Assembly: GCA_027489245.1 (NCBI GenBank)
Contig: JAIYAC010000006.1
Coordinates: forward strand, 310,001 to 374,000
Direction of reading: 5' to 3'
Length of the DNA stretch: 64,000 nt
Origin: Neisseriaceae bacterium
Lineage (GTDB): Bacteria; Pseudomonadota; Gammaproteobacteria; Burkholderiales; Chromobacteriaceae
Shown: one piece after another, positions 1 to 10,391 of the stretch
How positions within the stretch are numbered: the stretch's first letter is position 1
Layout: each line of letters starts with the position of its first letter
Made by a program: the position numbers and the translations under genes
The notes under the pieces: generated by a model
The model's database searches: none
Seen by the model: only the letters and a program-made list of their open reading frames with translations
Told to the model about the DNA's origin: nothing

Positions 1-20
1 AGAGCTACCCCGCAAAAGCA

Positions 21-47
21 CAAGGCCACGGCATTGCCGTGGCCTTG
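21..47. terminator. Bidirectional hairpin terminator
   Basis: A 12-bp perfect stem (21-32 with 36-47) closes a 3-base loop, with T-rich sequence on the plus side. It lies 27 bp past the stop of the minus-strand deaminase and could also end a plus-strand gene left of the window. Confidence 0.7.
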
Positions 48-73
48 TTGTTTTACTACGCAACGCCGAGTAA

Positions 74-1314
<1,241 letters not shown>

Positions 1315-1375
1315 AGAATAGTTTGCTTGCAGCGTGGGCTGCGGCAATCTCCGGCAGGGCGCAGATTGTAAATAC

Positions 1376-1466
1376 TGGCGGAGAGGGGGGGATTCGAACC
1401 CCCGTCAGGGTATTACCCTGAACACGCTTTCCAGGCGTGCGACTTAAGCCACTCATCCACCTCTCC
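1376..1466 (-). tRNA. tRNA-Ser (anticodon GGA), copy 1
   Basis: Identical over all 91 bases to the gene at 1224-1314: same acceptor stem, GGA anticodon, long variable arm and encoded CCA. It is promoter-proximal in the minus-strand pair. The 61-bp spacer between the copies is not itself tRNA-like, which suggests a tandem duplication of the gene. Confidence 0.95.
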
Positions 1467-1732
1467 AGATGGCTCTTTTCGACCGGCCTTGCGGCGTTTT
1501 GTCGTCAGAGGCTGCGCATTCTAGTGAAGCCCCCCTGCCTTGGCAAGCTTTTTTACAAAAAAATGCATACTTCCCCAGCCCTGTGACGAGCATTCCGTGT
1601 CTGCCAGCCACAGCGAGCCAGGCCAAGCCATTGATCGCATTGCGCATTCCCGCGCCAACACGCCGCCCACCCCCAGCCTGCGCGGCTTCAGGTAGAATTG
1701 CGGCATTGCAAAACACACCCCGTGAAAACACG

Positions 1733-3325
1733 ATGCGCATTGCCTTAGCCCAGTTCAACCCGGTTGTTGGTGACATCACCGGCAATACCCAGAAAATCCT
1801 GGCCCTGGCCCACGCCGCCATGGCGCAGGGCGCCGACATCCTGGTCACCCCGGAGCTGGCCCTGACCGGCTACAGCCCGGAAGACCTGCTGCTGCGCGAC
1901 CATTTCTACCGCGCCATTGCCGCCGGCCTGGACGAGCTGGAGCAGCTGGACGGCATTACCCTGGTGATCGGCCACCCGGCCAAGCTGGGCAACGAGCGCT
2001 TTAACGCCGCCACCGTGCTGCGCGACGGCCACCGCCTGGGCCAGTACCACAAGATGCTGCTGCCCAATAACGAAGTATTCGATGAATGCCGCTACTTCAC
2101 CCCCGGCGCTGCGCCGCTGGTATTCGAGCAAAACGGCGTACAGGTAGGCGTGCTGATCTGCGAAGACGTGTGGTCCATCGAGCCGGCCGCAGAGGCCGCC
2201 GACGCAGGCGCCGACGTGATCGTGTCGCTGAACGCCTCGCCCTTCCACCGCAACAAGATCGACACCCGCCACGACATGCTGCGCTACCGCGTACAGGAAA
2301 CCGGCCTGCCCATCGCCTACGTCAACCTCACCGGCGGCCAGGACGAGCTGGTATTTGACGGCGGCTCCTTCGCGCTGAACAAACAAGGCGAGCTGGTGGC
2401 CCAGGCCGCCGCCTACGACGACGAGCTGCTGCTGCTGGACTACGACGGCGGCGACCTTGCCCCCGCCAGCCAGGCCACCCTGCCTGGCGAGCTGGAAAGC
2501 GTGTACCGCGCCCTGGTAGTAGGTGTGCGCGACTACATCAACAAAAACGGCTTCCCCGGCGCGCTGCTGGGCCTGTCCGGCGGCATCGACTCCGCCCTGA
2601 CGCTGGCCATCGCCGTGGACGCCTTGGGCGCCGAGCGCGTGCACGCCGTGATGATGCCGTCGCGCTACACCGCCGACATCAGCGTGGACGACAGCCGCGA
2701 CATGGTGCAGCGCGTGGGCGTGAAATACGACGAAATCGAAATCTGGCCCATGTACGAAAGCTTCATGGCCGCGCTGGCGCCGTCGTTTGACGGCCTGCCC
2801 ATGGATACCACCGAAGAAAACCTGCAGGCGCGCATTCGCGGCACCCTGCTGATGGCGCTGTCCAACAAAACCGGCAAGCTGGTGCTGACCACCGGCAACA
2901 AGTCGGAAATGACCACCGGCTACTGCACGCTGTACGGTGACATGGCTGGCGGTTTTGCCGTACTGAAAGACGTGGCCAAGACGCTGGTATTCGACCTGTG
3001 CCGCTGGCGCAACACCCAGGGGGAGATCATCCCCGAGCGCATCATTACACGCCCGCCGTCGGCCGAGCTGCGCCCGGACCAGAAAGACCAGGACAGCCTG
3101 CCGCCGTATGAGGTGCTGGACGCCATCATGGCGCGCTACGTGGAGCACAATATGTCGGCCGCCGACATCATCCGCGACGGCTTTGCCGAAGCTGACGTAA
3201 CCAAGGTCGTGCGCCTGCTGAAAATCAACGAATACAAGCGCCGCCAGGCGCCGGTAGGGCCGCGCATCACCCACCGCGGCTTCGGCAAAGACTGGCGCTA
3301 CCCCATCACCAACCGCTTCAGTTAA
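1733..3325 (+). CDS. nadE: Glutamine-dependent NAD+ synthetase
   Basis: Catalyses the last step of NAD biosynthesis: amidation of nicotinic acid adenine dinucleotide with ATP, using ammonia released from glutamine. The 530-aa protein has the two-domain form. The N-terminal nitrilase-type glutaminase has Glu in TPELALTGYSPEDL, Lys in KMLLPNNEVFDE and the nucleophile Cys near residue 143 in LICEDVW. The C-terminal synthetase has the ATP P-loop SGGIDS near residue 283 and TTGNKSEMTTGY. The frame is open for 88 more codons upstream, but homologues start at MRIALAQFNP, the ATG at 1733. It stands alone; the leader 1467-1732 separates it from the divergent tRNA pair, and an inverted pair of the dispersed word follows the stop. 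Confidence 0.95.
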   Translation: MRIALAQFNPVVGDITGNTQKILALAHAAMAQGADILVTPELALTGYSPEDLLLRDHFYRAIAAGLDELEQLDGITLVIGHPAKLGNERFNAATVLRDGHRLGQYHKMLLPNNEVFDECRYFTPGAAPLVFEQNGVQVGVLICEDVWSIEPAAEAADAGADVIVSLNASPFHRNKIDTRHDMLRYRVQETGLPIAYVNLTGGQDELVFDGGSFALNKQGELVAQAAAYDDELLLLDYDGGDLAPASQATLPGELESVYRALVVGVRDYINKNGFPGALLGLSGGIDSALTLAIAVDALGAERVHAVMMPSRYTADISVDDSRDMVQRVGVKYDEIEIWPMYESFMAALAPSFDGLPMDTTEENLQARIRGTLLMALSNKTGKLVLTTGNKSEMTTGYCTLYGDMAGGFAVLKDVAKTLVFDLCRWRNTQGEIIPERIITRPPSAELRPDQKDQDSLPPYEVLDAIMARYVEHNMSAADIIRDGFAEADVTKVVRLLKINEYKRRQAPVGPRITHRGFGKDWRYPITNRFS

Positions 3326-3332
3326 GCCACCC

Positions 3333-3362
3333 GTGCGGCCAACCTGCCAGGGTTGGCCGCAC
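3333..3362. repeat. Inverted pair of the dispersed word (hairpin)
   Basis: One copy in plus orientation (exact, 3334-3345) faces a near-exact copy in minus orientation (3350-3361). Together they form a 12-bp perfect stem with a 6-base loop, 8 bp past the nadE stop. No T-run follows. In Neisseriaceae, inverted uptake-sequence pairs commonly sit at gene ends and act as terminators; that role is inferred here. Confidence 0.85.
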
Positions 3363-3468
3363 ACCGCTGGCGGCACGCACTGCCCGCCAGTGTGTTAAGC
3401 CTTGTTAAGCAGTGCGAATCCCCCGCCGCCACGGCGGTCACACTGCCATCACCCCCACAAGGAACACC

Positions 3469-4074
3469 ATGAAAACCCTCGCCAGCGCCCTGCTCTGCCT
3501 CGCCCTCGCTACCCCTGCCCACGCCGCGGCCATTGCCCAGCTCAAACAGTTTGTCAGCAGCACCAAAACCCTGTCTGCCAGCTTCAGCCAGACGGTGAGC
3601 AGCAAGGGCAAGCAGGAAACCGCCAGCGGCGTGATGGAGCTGCAGCGGCCCGGCAAACTGCGCTGGGCGTACAGCAAACCGTTTGAACAGCTAATCGTGG
3701 GCGATGGCAACACGCTGTGGATTTACGACAAAGAGCTGGCGCAAATCACCAAGCGCAAACAAGCCGGCGCACTGGGCAGCAGCCCGGCCGCCCTGCTGGC
3801 CGGCAGCAACGCCATCGAACGCGACTACCTGCTGCGCGAAATGGGCAAACAGGGGGACGTGGAATGGCTGGCTGCCAGCCCCAAAAAAGCCGACAACACG
3901 TTTGAATCGATCAAGATGGGTTTCAGCAACAACCAGCTGGTGGAAATGGCGCTAGGCGACAGCTTTGGCAACCAGACCCGCATCCGCTTTAGCGACATCA
4001 AGAAAAACCCCGCGCTGCCTGCGGCCAACTTCAGCTTTACCCCACCCAAGGGCGTAGACCTGGTTAGCGAGTAA
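3469..4074 (+). CDS. lolA: Outer-membrane lipoprotein carrier protein LolA
   Basis: Periplasmic chaperone that takes lipoproteins from the LolCDE transporter and hands them to LolB at the outer membrane. The 201-aa product begins with a signal peptide (MKTLASALLCLALATPAHAA, cleavage near residue 19-20). The mature part follows the LolA pattern: Phe-rich strand SASFSQTV, then PGKLRWAY and IVGDGNTLWIYD. The ATG at 3469 is chosen because it follows an AAGGA ribosome site and starts the signal peptide; the frame is open 19 codons further up. It is followed 4 bp later by rarA and then serS, the same order as in E. coli. Confidence 0.93.
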   Translation: MKTLASALLCLALATPAHAAAIAQLKQFVSSTKTLSASFSQTVSSKGKQETASGVMELQRPGKLRWAYSKPFEQLIVGDGNTLWIYDKELAQITKRKQAGALGSSPAALLAGSNAIERDYLLREMGKQGDVEWLAASPKKADNTFESIKMGFSNNQLVEMALGDSFGNQTRIRFSDIKKNPALPAANFSFTPPKGVDLVSE

Positions 4075-4078
4075 GCCG

Positions 4079-5395
4079 ATGGACCTGTTTGCACGCGAGC
4101 CGCACAAACCGCTGGCCGAGGCGCTGCGCCCCGCCACGCTGGACGACGTGATCGGCCAGCAGCACCTCATCGGCCCCGGCAAACCGCTGCGCATGGCCAT
4201 CGAGGCACAAGTACCGCACAGCATGATGCTGTGGGGGCCACCCGGCGTGGGCAAAACCACGCTGGCGCGCATTCTGGCCAGTGCTTTCGACGCCGAGTTC
4301 ATCCCGCTGTCTGCCGTACTGTCCGGCGTCAAAGACATCCGCGAAGCGGTAGAGCGCGCCCACGCCACGCTGCAGCGCAGCGGGCGGCGCACCATCCTGT
4401 TTGTGGACGAAGTGCACCGCTTCAACAAAAGCCAGCAGGATGCGTTCTTGCCGTTTGTGGAATCCGGCCTGCTCACCTTTATTGGCGCCACCACCGAAAA
4501 CCCCTCGTTCGAAGTCAACGCCGCGCTGCTGTCGCGTGCCCAGGTCTACGTGCTCAAGCCGCTCACCCAGGCCGACCTGCACGCCCTGTTCGACCGCGCG
4601 GCGGCCAACGGTGCGCTGGACGGCCTGACATTTGACGACGACGCCCGCACCGCGCTGACCGGCTACGCCGACGGCGACGCCCGCCGCTTCCTGAACCTGC
4701 TGGAACAAACCCGCACCGCCGCGCTGGCGCGCAAAACCGCCCGCATCGACAGCGCCTTTCTGGCCGAAGTGCTCAGCGTCAACGCCCGCCGCTTCGACAA
4801 AGGCGGCGACGCCTTCTACGACCAGATTTCGGCGCTACACAAATCGGTACGCGGCTCCAACCCCGACGCCGCGCTGTACTGGCTGACCCGCATGCTGGAC
4901 GGCGGCGCCGACGCGCGCTACCTGGCGCGGCGCATCGTGCGCATGGCGTGGGAAGACATCGGCCTGGCCGACCCGCGCGCCATGCAGATCGCCAACGACG
5001 CCGCCACCACCTACGAGCGCCTGGGCAGCCCCGAGGGCGAGCTGGCACTGGGCCAGGCGGTGATCTACCTGGCCATAGCGGCCAAGAGTAATGCCGGCTA
5101 CATGGCGTATAATGCTGCCCGCGCCTTCGTGGCAGGCGACAGCTCGCGCCCGGTACCGGTACACTTGCGCAATGCGCCTACCCGGCTGATGAAAGAGCTG
5201 GGTTACGGCCACGAATACCGCTACGCCCACGACGAGCCGCACGCCTATGCGGCGGGCGAAACCTATATGCCGGAAGGCCTGGAAGACGTGCGCTGGTATG
5301 AGCCGGTGCCGCGCGGGCTGGAAAGCAAGATTGCCGACAAGCTGGCCTTTTTACGCCAGCTGGATGACGAAGCCAATACCAAGAAACAGGACTGA
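4079..5395 (+). CDS. rarA: Replication-associated recombination ATPase RarA (MgsA)
   Basis: AAA+ ATPase of the clamp-loader/WRNIP1 family that acts at stalled replication forks with SSB. The 438-aa protein shows Walker A GPPGVGKT (residues 53-60), Walker B ILFVDEVHRF, sensor 1 in GATTENPSFEVN and arginine-finger LLSRAQVY. A C-terminal helical tetramerisation domain contains RYLARRIVRMAWEDIGLADP and SNAGYMAYNAA. The start lies 4 bp after the lolA stop and serS begins 3 bp after the rarA stop, so the three are surely cotranscribed and probably translationally coupled. No unusual features. Confidence 0.95.
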   Translation: MDLFAREPHKPLAEALRPATLDDVIGQQHLIGPGKPLRMAIEAQVPHSMMLWGPPGVGKTTLARILASAFDAEFIPLSAVLSGVKDIREAVERAHATLQRSGRRTILFVDEVHRFNKSQQDAFLPFVESGLLTFIGATTENPSFEVNAALLSRAQVYVLKPLTQADLHALFDRAAANGALDGLTFDDDARTALTGYADGDARRFLNLLEQTRTAALARKTARIDSAFLAEVLSVNARRFDKGGDAFYDQISALHKSVRGSNPDAALYWLTRMLDGGADARYLARRIVRMAWEDIGLADPRAMQIANDAATTYERLGSPEGELALGQAVIYLAIAAKSNAGYMAYNAARAFVAGDSSRPVPVHLRNAPTRLMKELGYGHEYRYAHDEPHAYAAGETYMPEGLEDVRWYEPVPRGLESKIADKLAFLRQLDDEANTKKQD

Positions 5396-6685
<1,290 letters not shown>

Positions 6686-6700
6686 GCCACACGCACACAG

Positions 6701-6722
6701 GGTTGGCCGCATGCGGCCAACC
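6701..6722. repeat. Perfect palindrome made of two dispersed words
   Basis: A minus-orientation copy (6701-6711, 11 of 12 bases matching) abuts a plus-orientation copy (exact at 6712-6723), giving a 22-bp perfect palindrome 15 bp after the serS stop. With no loop it would form a cruciform or a shortened hairpin. It stands just before the ordinary terminator. Confidence 0.9.
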
Positions 6723-6730
6723 TGGCAAAT

Positions 6731-6761
6731 AAAAAGCCGATGCACATGCATCGGCTTTTTT
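6731..6761. terminator. Bidirectional terminator between serS and the c-di-GMP gene
   Basis: A 14-bp stem (6731-6744 with 6747-6760), with five A on the left and six T on the right. It serves the converging serS (plus) and GGDEF-EAL gene (minus). Confidence 0.9.
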
Positions 6762-6835
6762 GATTGATGGCAAAGTGGCAGACTCCGCCATAGCGCCAGC
6801 CTGGCAGGCGTAACCCGCCCGGCAGCCCCGTACAG

Positions 6836-9349
6836 CTATACAGGGTTGTTCGCCAGCTCGGCCTGCAGCATGCTGCGAAACGCCTCTGCCGGCATGGGCT
6901 TGCCAAACAGATAGCCTTGCGCCATATGGCAGCCCTCGGCTTGCAGAAAATCACGGTGCGCCTGCAGCTCCACCCCTTCCGCCACAATCGATAACCCCAG
7001 GCTGCGGCCCATGGAAATAATGGCCGAGGCAATGGCCGCGTCATCACGGTCGTGGTCCAGGTCTTTGATAAAGGAGCGGTCGATTTTCAGTACCTGCACC
7101 GGCAGGCGCTTCAGATAAGCCAGCGAGGAATAGCCGGTGCCAAAGTCATCAATGGCCAGCGTCACACCCATGGCACGCAGCCCTTCCAGCGCCTTCATCA
7201 CCTCCACATCGGTATCCATGGCCGTGCTTTCGGTCATTTCCAGCTCCAGACAGGCCGCCGGCAAGCCGGTATCGGCCAGGGTTTCGCGCACACTGTCCAC
7301 GATCTGGCCAAATTTGAGCTGGCGCCCGGACAGGTTTACCGCTACCCGGCCCTCAAAGCCGAATTCGTCCAGCAAGGTCTTGCTGAAACGGCAGGCCTGC
7401 TGCAGCACCCAGCTACCCAATGGCACGATCAGCGCGCACTCTTCGGCCACCGGAATAAACTCGGTAGGCGGCACCATCCCCATCTCGGCGCTCGGCCAGC
7501 GTATCAGCGCTTCCATGCCCACCAGGCGGCCACTGGCCACCTCTACCTTGGGCTGGTACCACACCTGGAATTCCTGCTTCATCAACGCGCGATGCAGGCT
7601 GTATTCCAGCTTGAGCCGGGCCATGGCGCTGGCGTTCATATCGGCCGTGTAAAACTGGAAGGTATTCTTGCCACGGCTCTTGGCGCGATACATGGCCGCG
7701 TCGGCATTCACCAGCAGGCTTTCTGCGGTATTGCCATCGTCGGGGAACATGGCAATACCCAGGCTGGCCGACACAAATACCTTGTTACCCGCCCCCAGCA
7801 CCACTTCACCGGTAATACTATCCAGCATGGCCTGCGCCAGGCTGGCCACATTGTTAGGCTGGGTAATACCGGATAGCAGAATCGTAAACTCGTCGCCCGC
7901 CAGGCGTGCCGCCACCGCCCCCGGCGGCAGCTGATTCTGGATACGGCAGGCGATTTTCACCAGCAGCTCGTCCCCGGCCTGGTGGCCCAGGGTGTCGTTA
8001 ATCAGCTTGAAGCGGTCCAGGTCGATAAAAATCAGTGCCAGGCGCTGTTCCTGCTCGATGGCACGCTCCACGGCCAGCTGCAGCTTTTCGCCAAACAGCG
8101 TGCGGTTGGGCAGGCCGGTCAGCGCGTCGTGGTTAGCCAGGAAGTGCAGCCGCTCCTCTGCCTGCTTGCGCTGGGTAATGTCGGTAAACACCGCCACATA
8201 GTGCCGCGCGCCGCCGTGACCATCCGGAATCGCCGTAATGGTGAGGTGCTCGGTATACAGCAGGCCGCTTTTGCGGCGGTTGACTACCTCGCCCTGCCAC
8301 ATGCCCTGCTGCTTGAGCTGGCCCCACATGCGCTGGTAGAAATCATCGCCCTGGCGGCCGGATTTCAGCAGCGCCGGGGTCTGGCCTACCGCCTCGTCGC
8401 GGCTATAGCCGGTGATACGGCTGAAGGCCGGGTTCACCGACTGGATCACGCCGTTGGGGTCGGTAATCAGGATGCCTTCCATGGTGGACTCGAACACCTT
8501 GTCGGCCAGCTGCAGGCTCTCGCGTGAGCGCAGCAGTGCCTCGTCGCGCTCGCGCAGCACGGCGCGCAGCTCGGACAAGTACTCCTGTTCGATAGACGCC
8601 AGAATATCCGCCATGCTGATGATGGCCAGCAGCTTGCCGTCTTCGCTTTCCACACCCAGGTGGCGTATCTGGTATTCCATGAACACCTTGCGTGCGGCCA
8701 ACAAGGTCATGCCAGCCGGCACCGAGCGCAGCGGGTAGCTCGCCAGGTCGGCGGCAAAGCGTGTTTCGTCTGGCTGCGCCAGAAAACGCACCATGTCACG
8801 CCGGGTGATAATGCCCCAGCTACCGTCGGCGTAGCGTACCGCCAGCGCCTCTACCGAAAAATCGCGCATGCACTGCATCACTTCTGCTGCGGGCGCTTCA
8901 GCGTAAATCACCACGAGAGACTCACGCGCCAGGCTATCCAGCCGCTTCATGCGCAAGAACAGCTCGGCGTCCTGGTTCAGCAGAATGTCGGTAGCCGATA
9001 CCACCCCTACCATGCGGCCGGTTTCATCACGGACAATCAGGTGACGAACATTGTTTTCCATCAGGACACGGGTAGCGTCCTGCAGGGGGCAATCCAGCGC
9101 AATACCCAGTACCGGGGCGCTCATCACCTCCCCCATACACTGCTTGGCCATATTGTCTTGCCGCAAGTCCAGCCTGATCGCGTCGGTTTCGGTCCAGATA
9201 CCTACCGGCTCACCTTGTGCGTCCACTACCACAATCGAGCCGCACAAGGCATCGCACATGGCGCGTGCGGCCTCGGCCACCAGCATGGTAGGCGGGCAAC
9301 ACAGGACATTCCTGGACACAATGCTTTCAACGGTATGCGATAAGGACAC
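6836..9349 (-). CDS. CBS-PAS-GGDEF-EAL cyclic-di-GMP signalling protein
   Basis: An 837-aa cytoplasmic protein with no membrane segments. About residues 1-260 hold four CBS motifs (two Bateman modules), which in other proteins bind adenylyl nucleotides. A PAS domain follows (about 280-400), then GGDEF (about 405-570) and EAL (about 580-832). The signature is AGDEF (residue ~484) instead of GGDEF; the Asp/Glu are kept, so cyclase activity is possible. The EAL domain keeps MEALIRW, NLSGRQL, LEMTES, IDDFGTGYSS, KIDRSF, AEGVE and QGYLFGKP, so phosphodiesterase activity is likely. The start is a GTG at 9349 with GGAG 6 bases upstream. A 23-bp inverted repeat lies about 27 bp upstream. Confidence 0.9.
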   Translation of the reverse strand: MSLSHTVESIVSRNVLCCPPTMLVAEAARAMCDALCGSIVVVDAQGEPVGIWTETDAIRLDLRQDNMAKQCMGEVMSAPVLGIALDCPLQDATRVLMENNVRHLIVRDETGRMVGVVSATDILLNQDAELFLRMKRLDSLARESLVVIYAEAPAAEVMQCMRDFSVEALAVRYADGSWGIITRRDMVRFLAQPDETRFAADLASYPLRSVPAGMTLLAARKVFMEYQIRHLGVESEDGKLLAIISMADILASIEQEYLSELRAVLRERDEALLRSRESLQLADKVFESTMEGILITDPNGVIQSVNPAFSRITGYSRDEAVGQTPALLKSGRQGDDFYQRMWGQLKQQGMWQGEVVNRRKSGLLYTEHLTITAIPDGHGGARHYVAVFTDITQRKQAEERLHFLANHDALTGLPNRTLFGEKLQLAVERAIEQEQRLALIFIDLDRFKLINDTLGHQAGDELLVKIACRIQNQLPPGAVAARLAGDEFTILLSGITQPNNVASLAQAMLDSITGEVVLGAGNKVFVSASLGIAMFPDDGNTAESLLVNADAAMYRAKSRGKNTFQFYTADMNASAMARLKLEYSLHRALMKQEFQVWYQPKVEVASGRLVGMEALIRWPSAEMGMVPPTEFIPVAEECALIVPLGSWVLQQACRFSKTLLDEFGFEGRVAVNLSGRQLKFGQIVDSVRETLADTGLPAACLELEMTESTAMDTDVEVMKALEGLRAMGVTLAIDDFGTGYSSLAYLKRLPVQVLKIDRSFIKDLDHDRDDAAIASAIISMGRSLGLSIVAEGVELQAHRDFLQAEGCHMAQGYLFGKPMPAEAFRSMLQAELANNPV

Positions 9350-9375
9350 GCCAGACTCCAGAGGACAACTGATAA

Positions 9376-9398
9376 GTAAACATATATTTACAGTTTAC
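9376..9398 (-). promoter_or_regulatory. Inverted repeat upstream of the CBS-GGDEF-EAL gene
   Basis: Arms GTAAAC (9376-9381) and GTTTAC (9393-9398) with an 11-base AT-rich centre, 27 bp upstream of the GTG start. It sits in the AT-rich part of a 286-bp intergenic region and is placed like an operator. No known regulator was matched. Confidence 0.4.
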
Positions 9399-9571
9399 CA
9401 GCTCATTTGAAAGGCATAACAAAGAAATGATGCCATCAAATACAGATATCGCCCGCCAGCTTACGCGCGGCCTGGCAAAACGCAGTTTTGAGTAAATATT
9501 ACATCATCTTATCAAGAATGCTGGTTGCAGTCATAAAAGTAGCTTTTAAAAGTGCGATATCGGAATAGGCT

Positions 9572-9598
9572 TCATGTTCTGGCCAAAACAGTCGATAA
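9572..9598 (+). promoter_or_regulatory. Possible sigma-28 (FliA) promoter
   Basis: GTCGATAA (9591-9598) matches 7 of 8 bases of the FliA -10 consensus GCCGATAA. Eleven bases upstream, TCATGTTC matches 5 of 8 of TAAAGTTT. It would start a transcript about 30 bases before the ATG at 9636. Prediction by eye. Confidence 0.4.
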
Positions 9599-9635
9599 AG
9601 CAGATGCCTATCCGTACATTCTGACTGGAGCCACC

Positions 9636-10289
9636 ATGGACATCAGCAGTATCAGCAGCCGCCCGCCCCTTCCTGCCAGCGCGCCTGCCAACACTACCCC
9701 GGCTGCCACCCAGCCCAGCAGCACCCCGCAGGAAACCGTGGAACTAGGCCAGCGCCTGGTCGACGAGGCACAAACCTACGGCGACCCGCGCAAAACCGCA
9801 GCCAAAGAAAAACCAGACCTGCAAAGCATGCTGGACGAATCCAACCGCAAGGTAGACGAGTTCATGCAAATGCTGGGCGGGCTGGTGGAAAAACAGGGGC
9901 TGGAGTGGAGCAAGCTGGTGAGCGGTGAGCAAAAGCTCAGCGCTGACGCCGAAACCATTGCCAAAGCCAAGGAGGCCGTATCCGAGGACGGCGAGTTCGG
10001 CGTACGCAAAACCGCCGAGCGCATTTTGACTTTTGCCAAAATGGGCATGGGGGATGACCCGGAAAAGCTGGCCACCTTCCGTAAAGCCGTAGAAAAAGGC
10101 TTTGATGACGCCGCCAAAATGCTGGGGGGCAAGCTGCCGCAGATCAGCGAAGACACCCGCAAAGTGATCATGGCCGAATTCGACCGCTGGGAAAAAGAAG
10201 GCATTCCCGCTGGCGACGCCGTCAGCCTGAAAAAAGCGGACAACGCCAGCCCCGCCAAAGCGCAAACCGGCATCAACACCAGCGCCTGA
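9636..10289 (+). CDS. Hypothetical protein, 217 aa, possibly flagellar regulon
   Basis: Not recognised with certainty. The N-terminal ~45 residues are low-complexity Ser/Pro/Thr/Ala (MDISSISSRPPLPASAPA...). The rest is helical and charged and ends with a conserved-looking block (FRKAVEKGFDDAAKMLGGKLPQISEDTRKVIMAEFDRWEKEG). That block recalls a family of uncharacterised proteins in Vibrio and Shewanella-type bacteria; this is memory, not a search. There is no signal peptide or membrane segment. The ATG at 9636 follows GGAG by 7 bases; upstream codons in the same frame look non-coding. A sigma-28-like promoter precedes it and its own terminator follows, so it is monocistronic. Confidence 0.75.
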   Translation: MDISSISSRPPLPASAPANTTPAATQPSSTPQETVELGQRLVDEAQTYGDPRKTAAKEKPDLQSMLDESNRKVDEFMQMLGGLVEKQGLEWSKLVSGEQKLSADAETIAKAKEAVSEDGEFGVRKTAERILTFAKMGMGDDPEKLATFRKAVEKGFDDAAKMLGGKLPQISEDTRKVIMAEFDRWEKEGIPAGDAVSLKKADNASPAKAQTGINTSA

Positions 10290-10314
10290 CACGCCGTGAC
10301 AACCACCCCACCCG

Positions 10315-10335
10315 GCCCGCCTTGGCGGGCTTTTT
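10315..10335 (+). terminator. Rho-independent terminator of the 217-aa gene
   Basis: A 7-bp GC stem (10315-10321 with 10324-10330), 2-base loop and five T, 25 bp after the stop. Confidence 0.85.
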
Positions 10336-10351
10336 GCTGCCTGCGCTCTGT

Positions 10352-10357
10352 TATACT
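10352..10357 (+). promoter_or_regulatory. Probable -10 box of hrpA
   Basis: TATACT followed by GCCGCC, 35 bp before hrpA; the -35 is not clear. The same TATAATGCCGCC arrangement precedes the MATE gene at 61806. Confidence 0.35.
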
Positions 10358-10391
10358 GCCGCCTTGTCGAATTTCTGCTCTTTAAGCCCGC

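Noticed and set aside
1745-3376. A 543-codon open frame opposite nadE
   Set aside because: Same reason: antisense shadow with no motifs or ribosome site.
5106-5111. Perfect TATAAT inside rarA
   Set aside because: No -35 at a useful distance and it lies mid-gene with serS closely coupled downstream; chance match.
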